Of a stretch of 20,514 nucleotides of DNA, positions 15,138-20,514 are shown one piece after another. Location: assembly GCA_041627895.1 (NCBI GenBank), contig JBFKQC010000068.1, positions 1 to 20,514 of the forward strand, in the 5' to 3' direction. The notes beneath the pieces were generated by a model. The model was given only the letters and a program-made list of their open reading frames with translations. It was not told where the DNA came from and ran no database searches. Every line of letters starts with the position of its first letter. Within the stretch, counting starts at the first letter, position 1. Position numbers and translations under genes: made by a program. The DNA is from JBFKQC01 sp041627895. Lineage in GTDB: Bacteria > Pseudomonadota > Alphaproteobacteria > Rhodobacterales > Rhodobacteraceae.

Positions 15138-17411
15138 TTGGATAGCGCAGGCGAACGCGTAACGACGGGGCAGATACGCTCGGAAATCGCGGCGTTGTGT
15201 GCAAGGGCCGACTTCCTGGGCGCGTATTTCCGCATTCACGAGGCGGGGCTCGACCCGGCAACCGAACCGGGCCCGTGGGAGTACCTTGCAGGCCGTTGCC
15301 AGGAGGCCGGCCGCAAGGAGATCGCGCACCGCATCCGATGGCTGCTTTGGGAGACCGGCAACCGCACCGACGACGTGACCCTGGGCGAAAGCCGGTTCGC
15401 GCTGGAAAACGGGCGCAGCCGGCTGGCGGCATATTTCATCGAGGAGGTGTTCGGCGACGAGCCGGACGATCCCGAGGCGCGCGTGCTGCTGGCAAGCGCC
15501 TATGCCGTCGAATACCCGCAGCGCGCCTACGACCTGGTCCGCGATCAGGCGGCGGACGATCCCGACCTTGCGGTCCTGGCCATCGACATCCTGCGCGGCG
15601 ACGACCAGCTGAAGATCGCGCTCGAGGCGACGAAGGCCGCGATCGAGGCATTTCCGGACGAGCAGCGTCTGCGGGTCCGCCTGGCGCGGGTGCTGGAAAG
15701 CCTGGGCGAATGGCACCGCGCGCTGGAACAGTGGCAATGGATCGCCGGGGCGTATCCCGACGCGGTGTCGATGTCGCTGATGAACCAGGTCCGGCTGTAC
15801 CTGCGGCTGGACCAGCGCGATCAGGCGATTTCCGCCGCGGCGGCGCATACACTGCTGGGGGCTCCGCTTGGCGAACGGATCGCCGTCGCGTTCGAGATCG
15901 AGCAGGACTGGCTGATCCCGATCCTGCTGGACCAGGCGGCGCGAAGGCCCGCCGCCGGCGAAGTGACCGCACGCGAATGGAGCCAGATCGCGCGCAACCT
16001 GATCGACCAGGGGCGTATCGGGCTGGCCGAGTGGCTGGCGCGAAAGGACATGCCGATCGGCCACGAGGCGCGGGCGGTCCTCGAGGCGGTGGAGTTCTCC
16101 GCCGCTGAAACCGCGGCGATCGATGCCGATCCCTACAGCGCCGCCTCGGTGATCAGCCCGAATTGCCTGTTACCCTTGTCGCGGCTTCTCGGGCCGGACT
16201 GGATTCCGCCCAGCGGCAAGGAGTTCGATCCGCAGCGCGACCAGATCATGCTGGTCAACTCGACGCTGGCCGCCGGCGGCGCCGAGCGCCAGCTTGTCGC
16301 GACCGCACGCGCGCTGCTGCGCCAGGGGCTGACGCCCGAGCGGCTGCATGTCGCGCTGTATTCCGTGGCCGCGGACCGGGGCCATGCCCATTTCCTGCAG
16401 GAAATGCAGTCGCTGGGCGTGCAGATTCACACCCTGGCGACGCGCACGCCGCGGCTTTCCGCGCTGCCGGAGCACCTGAGCCACGTGTTTTCCGCCCTGC
16501 CGACGCCGCTCAGGCAGGATGCGGTGGCGCTGTGGCTGAAGGTCAGGGAGGTCGGCCCGCAGATCCTGCACGGATGGCAGGACCGGGCGGCGCTGGCCTG
16601 CGGAATCGTGGGCTATCTGCAGTCGGTGCACCAGGTGGTGCTGAGCGTGCGCAACATGAACCCGGCCACGCGCGATTACCGCGCCGGCCAGTACGGCGCG
16701 CACCTGATGTCGGCGCTGTCGCAGCTTGCCAACATGACCGTCACCGCCAACTCGGACCCGGGCGCGCGGGACTACGAAAGCTGGCTGGGCCTCGGCCGCG
16801 GCGCCGTCAAGGTTGTTCGCAACGGCCTCGACGTGCCCGAATTCGCGCTGTCGGCGCCATGGGCGCAAACCGGCCGAAACGGGTCGCGGGTTCTGCGCAT
16901 CGGCGGTGTCTTCCGCCTTTCGGCCAACAAGCGGCCGCGTCTCTGGATGGAAACCGTTGCCGCGTTGCGCGCGGCCTCGGCCTACGAAATCCGGCCGGTC
17001 CTGATCGGCAGCGGGCCGTTTCTCGAGGAAATCCTGGCGGCGAAGACGGAGCTCGGGCTGGACGATCTGTCGGTGGAATCCGGCCTGGACCGGCCCGAAG
17101 ACATCTATTCGCGGTTCGACGTCATGCTGCTGATGTCGCGCGTCGAGGGCACGCCGAACGTGCTGATCGAGGCGCAGGCCTGCGGGATTCCGGTCGCGGC
17201 CTGCGATGTCGGCGGCGCCGGTCTGCTGCTTCATCCCGAGATCGGCGCGCACGAGGCCGCATCGCGGATCGAGTCGTGGCTTCCCGGCGCGCTGGCGGCC
17301 GACCCGGCCGAACGGCGGGCCTTCGTTCAGGGCGCGTTCAGCATCGAGGCGCTCGGCGAAAGAACGCTGCGCCTTTACACCCGCGCCGAAAGCGACTGGA
17401 CGGAGTACTGA
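15138..17411 (+). CDS. TPR-like/GT4 glycosyltransferase fusion protein
   Basis: The 757-aa protein probably starts at TTG 15138; no in-frame ATG or GTG exists near the N-terminus, and the ribosome site is weak. Residues about 1-330 are helical TPR-like repeats, such as LGAYFRIHEAGLD, LAAYFIEEVFGDEPDDPEAR and RLARVLESLGEWHRALEQWQ. From about 365 it is a GT-B glycosyltransferase: STLAAGGAERQLVATARALL at about 373-392 is the N-terminal donor/acceptor loop, RIGGVFRLSANKRPRLWMET at about 587-606 begins the C-terminal Rossmann domain, and EGTPNVLIE at 670-678 with QACGIPV is the E-x7-E motif of family GT4. All key elements are intact. No signal or membrane helix is seen, so it should be cytoplasmic, adding a sugar from a nucleotide donor. 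It is followed after three bases by the next gene in the unit. Confidence 0.82.
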   Translation: MDSAGERVTTGQIRSEIAALCARADFLGAYFRIHEAGLDPATEPGPWEYLAGRCQEAGRKEIAHRIRWLLWETGNRTDDVTLGESRFALENGRSRLAAYFIEEVFGDEPDDPEARVLLASAYAVEYPQRAYDLVRDQAADDPDLAVLAIDILRGDDQLKIALEATKAAIEAFPDEQRLRVRLARVLESLGEWHRALEQWQWIAGAYPDAVSMSLMNQVRLYLRLDQRDQAISAAAAHTLLGAPLGERIAVAFEIEQDWLIPILLDQAARRPAAGEVTAREWSQIARNLIDQGRIGLAEWLARKDMPIGHEARAVLEAVEFSAAETAAIDADPYSAASVISPNCLLPLSRLLGPDWIPPSGKEFDPQRDQIMLVNSTLAAGGAERQLVATARALLRQGLTPERLHVALYSVAADRGHAHFLQEMQSLGVQIHTLATRTPRLSALPEHLSHVFSALPTPLRQDAVALWLKVREVGPQILHGWQDRAALACGIVGYLQSVHQVVLSVRNMNPATRDYRAGQYGAHLMSALSQLANMTVTANSDPGARDYESWLGLGRGAVKVVRNGLDVPEFALSAPWAQTGRNGSRVLRIGGVFRLSANKRPRLWMETVAALRAASAYEIRPVLIGSGPFLEEILAAKTELGLDDLSVESGLDRPEDIYSRFDVMLLMSRVEGTPNVLIEAQACGIPVAACDVGGAGLLLHPEIGAHEAASRIESWLPGALAADPAERRAFVQGAFSIEALGERTLRLYTRAESDWTEY

Positions 17412-17414
17412 TCC

Positions 17415-19199
17415 TTGACCGACCCAGCAAAGGCCAGGCGGATCGGGCTCTTGTCCCTGCCCATGGACCCGGTGGCGCAGCTCTATGCCGAGACCTGCCG
17501 CGCCGCGGGGCACCGCGTGGTGGGCATCCACGGCCCGGAAGCGGCCGACGGGCTGGTCGACGCGATCGTCGTGACCTCGCACCGGATGTTCGTCGCCGAT
17601 GCGGCCTGGCTGTGCGATCAGCCGCATCCCTGCGACGTGATCCTGCGCGGCCGCAGCCAGCTTGAAGGCCGCGACGCCTGGCTCGGCGGAATACGGCTTT
17701 GCGCCGCGATCGCGGGCCAGTCGGGTGCCGGGAACATCCGGCTGCGCGCGCTGAGCGCGCAAAGCGCCGCGGCGCTTGCGGACGAAACCGGCCTTGTGGT
17801 GACGCCGCTGGAGCCGCGGGTCGCCGACCAGACCAAGGCCCGCCGGCGGGCGACCATCGACACCGAAAGCGGCGTGATCCGCGTCGCACCGCAACCGGGC
17901 GGCGCGGCGAGGCCCGATGACCCGCCCGAAGACCGGACGCTGCCCCTGCACGCGCTCAACTGGTCGCGCCTTGCCGATCGCGTGACCATCGACGCCCCGG
18001 ATCCGCCGGATGCCGACCTGGCGGGCATTGTCGCCTATGCGAATGCCGGACGGGCCGCCGCGCGCGATGCAGGCGGCGAGCGGGCGATCGTGATCGTCGT
18101 TCCGAACGGCGTGGGGCTCGGGCACCTGACGCGCATGCTGGCCGTCGCGCACGAGATCGGGCGCCTTTGGGCCGGGCCGGTGGTGTTCTGGTGCTTCAGC
18201 CGCGGCGCCGAACTGATCGAGGCCGCCGGCCACGCCGTCGTGCATCGCCAGACCGCCGAGCATCTCGGCTGCGAATCCGCGGCCTGGCGCCGCTGGGAAA
18301 CCCTTGCCTTCGCACGGTTCCTGCAATCGGCGAACGCCGCCGCCGTCGTCTATGACGGCAGCGCGCCGGACCGTTTCATGGCGGCCGCGCTGCGCGAGCC
18401 GGGCAATGGCGGTATCGGGTTCGTCTGGGTCCGCCGCGGCATGTGGAACGAAAAGGCGGACTGCGCGCCGCTCGAGGATACCCACCTTTTCGACTGCATC
18501 CTCGAGCCGGGAGAACTGGCGGCCGAGGCCGACAAGGGCGTGATCGACGGCTACACGCCCGAGCATCTGGGGCTTGCCGAATTCGTGGCCGCCCCGCCGG
18601 TGACGCTTCTGTCGCGCGACGACATGCCGGCGCGCCGCGCCGCCCGCCGGGACCTCAAGATCGGGCGCGGCGCCACCTGCATGGTCAGTCTCGGCAGCGA
18701 CGTCTTTGGCGGGCATGACCTGCTGATCTCCACGCTGATCGCGGCGGCACGTCACGAACGCGTCCGCCTGGTCTGGCTCCGGTCGCCGCTGGCGCCGATG
18801 CCGGGGCCGGACCGCCCGGGCATGGAGGTGCGCCAGGTCTATCCGGTCTCGCGCTATTTCAATGCCTTCGACGGCGTGGTCTCGGCCGCGGGCTACAACA
18901 GCTTTCACGAATTGATGCTTCTCTACGACGGGCCGGTGCTGTTCGCGCCCGCAGAGAACCGGCTGCTTGACGATCAGGCGGCACGGGCGGCCTATGCCGA
19001 GGAACAGGGCTGGGCGGCGTCGATCCGCAGTGCCGATCCGGCCACCGTGCAGTTCGAAAAGCTCGCAGCCTTCATGCGGTCCGTCCGCAGGGGCGAGGGG
19101 CCGGCGAACCGGCCCCGCGTCGCCAACGGCGCCGCCGCGATCGCCGCACGGATCGTGGACGTCGCGCGGCGAAGCGAGCCCGACGGGGGTGCACGATGA
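17415..19199 (+). CDS. MurG-like GT-B glycosyltransferase with extra N-terminal domain
   Basis: The 594-aa protein starts at TTG 17415, three bases after the upstream stop, with a weak GGAG in the end of that gene. ATG 17463 is an alternative, but the first strand (RRIGLLSLPM) begins before it. Residues about 1-215 form a domain I do not recognise, starting like a Rossmann strand and containing VVTSHRMFVADAAWLCDQ. Residues about 225-580 resemble MurG/UDP-glycosyltransferase proteins: VVPNGVGLGHLTRMLAVAHE carries the glycine-rich GxGH loop, and SAAGYNSFHELMLLYDGPVL with ENRLLDDQAARAAYAEEQGW matches the C-terminal donor-binding region. It is about 200 residues longer than MurG because of the extra domain. 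It is likely a cytoplasmic sugar transferase acting on the product of the upstream GT4 protein. Its stop overlaps the next gene by four bases. Confidence 0.75.
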   Translation: MTDPAKARRIGLLSLPMDPVAQLYAETCRAAGHRVVGIHGPEAADGLVDAIVVTSHRMFVADAAWLCDQPHPCDVILRGRSQLEGRDAWLGGIRLCAAIAGQSGAGNIRLRALSAQSAAALADETGLVVTPLEPRVADQTKARRRATIDTESGVIRVAPQPGGAARPDDPPEDRTLPLHALNWSRLADRVTIDAPDPPDADLAGIVAYANAGRAAARDAGGERAIVIVVPNGVGLGHLTRMLAVAHEIGRLWAGPVVFWCFSRGAELIEAAGHAVVHRQTAEHLGCESAAWRRWETLAFARFLQSANAAAVVYDGSAPDRFMAAALREPGNGGIGFVWVRRGMWNEKADCAPLEDTHLFDCILEPGELAAEADKGVIDGYTPEHLGLAEFVAAPPVTLLSRDDMPARRAARRDLKIGRGATCMVSLGSDVFGGHDLLISTLIAAARHERVRLVWLRSPLAPMPGPDRPGMEVRQVYPVSRYFNAFDGVVSAAGYNSFHELMLLYDGPVLFAPAENRLLDDQAARAAYAEEQGWAASIRSADPATVQFEKLAAFMRSVRRGEGPANRPRVANGAAAIAARIVDVARRSEPDGGAR

Positions 19200-19792
19200 T
19201 CCGGCGGTCGAACGGCGGCATGGGTGCCGAGACGCGGTCGAGCGAGGTGATCGAGGACCTCAGCAGGCAGGTCGCAAAAAAGGGCCAGCGGCTCGCGCGG
19301 CTGGAATTCCGCAACTTCGTCCAGGAGATCGAGAGCGGCGGCGCGTTCGATCTGAACGTCGCCCTGCCGCCCCGATTGTCGGGACCAGTCCGGCACGCAC
19401 CGCCCGCCGACCCCGCGGTCGCGCGTCATCAGGCGTCGCGCGAGGCACCGCTGGAGGTTCCGCTTGGCGACATCGCCTGGACCGAGGCGCCGCACGCCCT
19501 GCCCGTCTACGGCATCCACTGCCCGGCGATGGGCGGCCGGGAGTTCGCGGTCGCATTATTGCGGCTTCTCGGCGACCATCACCGCAAGCCCCTGGTCAGG
19601 TTCGTGTTCATCTGCGACACGCTGACCCCGATTCCGCTGCTGGGGCGCTATGGTTTCGCAGTCCATTACCTTGGCGGCGAGCCGCTGCAGGACGCCATGT
19701 CCGAGCTGAGTGCCCGCTTCGACATCGGCCAGGTTCGTGCCCTGGACGACGCGCGACAGCTGTGGCGGCGCGACGACGACATCGGTCAGTAA
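19196..19792 (+). CDS. Unrecognised 198-aa protein, third gene of the glycosyltransferase unit
   Basis: ATG 19196 overlaps the stop of the MurG-like gene (ATGA), so translation is coupled and the gene is very likely real. I do not recognise the family. The first 50 residues are a charged helix (SEVIEDLSRQVAKKGQRLAR). A Pro-rich linker follows. Residues about 95-175 contain hydrophobic strand-like blocks, HALPVYGIHCPAMGGREFAV and VRFVFICDTLTPIPLLGRYG, that could be a half-Rossmann fold resembling the start of a glycosyltransferase. No signal peptide or membrane helix is visible. The end LWRRDDDIGQ looks natural and no continuing homology was seen in other frames, but a truncated enzyme cannot be excluded. 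A helper for the adjacent transferase is an inference from coupling alone. Confidence 0.65.
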   Translation: MIRRSNGGMGAETRSSEVIEDLSRQVAKKGQRLARLEFRNFVQEIESGGAFDLNVALPPRLSGPVRHAPPADPAVARHQASREAPLEVPLGDIAWTEAPHALPVYGIHCPAMGGREFAVALLRLLGDHHRKPLVRFVFICDTLTPIPLLGRYGFAVHYLGGEPLQDAMSELSARFDIGQVRALDDARQLWRRDDDIGQ

Positions 19793-20108
19793 TCCCGCGA
19801 ATCCGGGCCGGTCCGGCCAGACGCGCGACCCGCCAATCCCCTCACGCCGGTGCGAATGCTGCCCCGGTCGGGCCCGGGGCGCATTGTTCGGCACCCGCGG
19901 CCAACCGCGCGACCGTGGCGGTACTGTAACGCGAATTTAAGCTTTTCCCGAAAAAGTCTCATTTGCGGCCGATAGCGGCCGGATTCGGCCTGTAGCGAGA
20001 AGCTGTGAAAGAAACGCCGCGGATGTGAGACCCAGGCGACAAGACCACTGCCGTGCCGTGACGGCGTGACCCGAGATGAAGTTGAATCGAGCGAAGATGG
20101 GAAAGACG
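19793..20108. other. 316-bp spacer without a gene
   Basis: Apart from the hairpin at 19861-19880, this spacer contains a noticeably A+T-richer stretch at about 19921-19965 (GCGAATTTAAGCTTTTCCC and neighbouring bases), which probably holds the promoter of the small exported protein gene. I could not place -35 and -10 boxes convincingly. No tRNA-like fold or ORF with coding character was seen. Confidence 0.5.
19861..19880 (+). terminator. Weak candidate terminator after the glycosyltransferase unit
   Basis: GCCCCGG (19861-19867) pairs with CCGGGGC (19874-19880) across a six-base loop, 68 bases after the stop of the 198-aa gene. Only a short GCATTGTT follows, so there is no true U-tract. It is the best terminator candidate for the three-gene unit. 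Confidence 0.35.
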
Positions 20109-20429
20109 ATGAAAAAGCTTCTGTTGGTGTCGTCACTAGTGGCGGCGACGCAATTCGCGGTCGCAACGGCGGCCACGGCGGCCACCTGTGCCGACCGCAC
20201 CCACGTCGTGACTCAGTTGCAGAACCGCTTTGGCGAAACCCTGCAGGCGGTCTCGGCGATGCGCATGAGCGCGGTGATGGAAATCTATGCCTCGCAGGAA
20301 ACCGAAAGCTGGACCGTGATGGTCTCGCTGCCGAAACGGCGCCTGACCTGCCTGGTCGCCTCGGGCCGCGGCTTTACCTCGCTGAACGCGCGGTTCCCGG
20401 CCACGCGCCACGCCGCCCGGCTGCAATAG
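20109..20429 (+). CDS. Small exported protein of unknown function
   Basis: ATG 20109 gives 106 aa with a clean signal peptide MKKLLLVSSLVAATQFAVAT and cleavage near TAA/ATCAD. In-frame ATGs at 20097 and 20076 would add 4 or 11 residues; 20109 is preferred because the lysine pair then directly precedes the hydrophobic stretch. The mature part has two cysteines (in ATCADRTHVV and RRLTCLVASGRG), so a disulfide is possible. It also has MEIYASQETESWTVMVSLPK, which looks like beta-strand pairing. Short proteins with the CADRTxVV...VxxVxAS...TxT pattern are, to my memory, common in Rhodobacterales genomes and uncharacterised. It stands alone with its own spacer. Confidence 0.75.
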   Translation: MKKLLLVSSLVAATQFAVATAATAATCADRTHVVTQLQNRFGETLQAVSAMRMSAVMEIYASQETESWTVMVSLPKRRLTCLVASGRGFTSLNARFPATRHAARLQ

Positions 20430-20514
20430 CCCGACGGATCCGGCCGCGCCGGTATCCGGCCCCGGCGCCCTGCGCGCCGCGGCAGGCCGCGCAACGAAAG
20501 AGCGCGTTTCGCGA

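Noticed and set aside
13419..16064. An 881-codon open frame on the minus strand across the Sel1 and GT4 genes
   Set aside because: It crosses a gene boundary, a candidate terminator and a spacer. Its composition is that of a high-GC shadow frame and it has no start or domain support.
16170..18908. A 912-codon open frame on the minus strand, antisense to the glycosyltransferase genes
   Set aside because: It is antisense to two well-supported genes, rich in Arg/Ala/Gly/His with no recognisable motifs. Such long shadow frames are normal in DNA with GC-rich third positions.
20430..20514. CGAAA/TTTCG hairpin near the window end as a terminator
   Set aside because: The stem is only five base pairs with a seven-base loop and is cut off by the window edge, so nothing firm can be said. 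No gene is visible in this tail.

Overview
The window reads as chromosomal DNA from a high-GC alphaproteobacterium, most likely of the Rhodobacterales/Paracoccaceae type. The clues are strongly G+C-rich third codon positions, the style of the branched-chain/aromatic-type ABC operon, the M19 dipeptidase subfamily, and a small secreted protein at the right end that resembles short proteins I associate with that order. The species assignment is an inference. I see no rRNA, tRNA, CRISPR array, transposase or integrase.

Left part (1-2900). A truncated M19 'membrane dipeptidase' gene (minus strand) is divergent from a LysR-type regulator gene, with a small direct-repeat operator candidate between them. 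Next comes a gene graveyard: the effector-binding half of a second LysR regulator (minus strand) abuts, head to head, the last 45 codons of a TcuB/CitB-like tricarballylate/citrate-utilization membrane protein (plus strand). Both fragments lack their 5' ends, which fits one deletion that removed the middle of a tcu-type locus.

Second part (3000-5800). A minus-strand gene pair encodes a PstS-like periplasmic binding protein followed by a methyl-accepting chemotaxis protein. No pstCAB genes are present in the window, so the binding protein may serve the chemoreceptor. A strong hairpin lies beyond the chemoreceptor stop.

Third part (5900-10600). A complete five-gene Liv/HAAT-family ABC importer operon is present in the order substrate-binding protein, LivH, LivM, LivG, LivF. 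The last four genes are tightly coupled (1-nt gap, then two 4-nt overlaps). A 134-bp spacer with a 10-bp-stem hairpin separates the binding-protein gene from livH.

Fourth part (10600-19800). This is a surface-glycan or glycoconjugate-type region. It holds a visibly lower-GC small methyltransferase gene, probably acquired, preceded by two interleaved inverted repeats; a convergent two-domain methyltransferase; a secreted Sel1/TPR-repeat protein with a C-terminal peptidoglycan-binding-like domain; and a coupled three-gene unit made of a TPR-GT4 glycosyltransferase fusion, a MurG-like GT-B protein with an extra N-terminal domain, and an unrecognised 198-aa protein. The first two genes of that unit appear to start with TTG.

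Right end (19800-20514). A 316-bp spacer with a hairpin and an A+T-richer stretch precedes a small exported protein of unknown function. The last 85 bases contain no gene that I can support.

Working model: the Liv operon imports a small organic acid, amino acid or aromatic compound; the PstS-like/MCP pair senses a small anion; and the right half modifies a secreted or surface glycan. The glycan itself cannot be deduced from the sequence.
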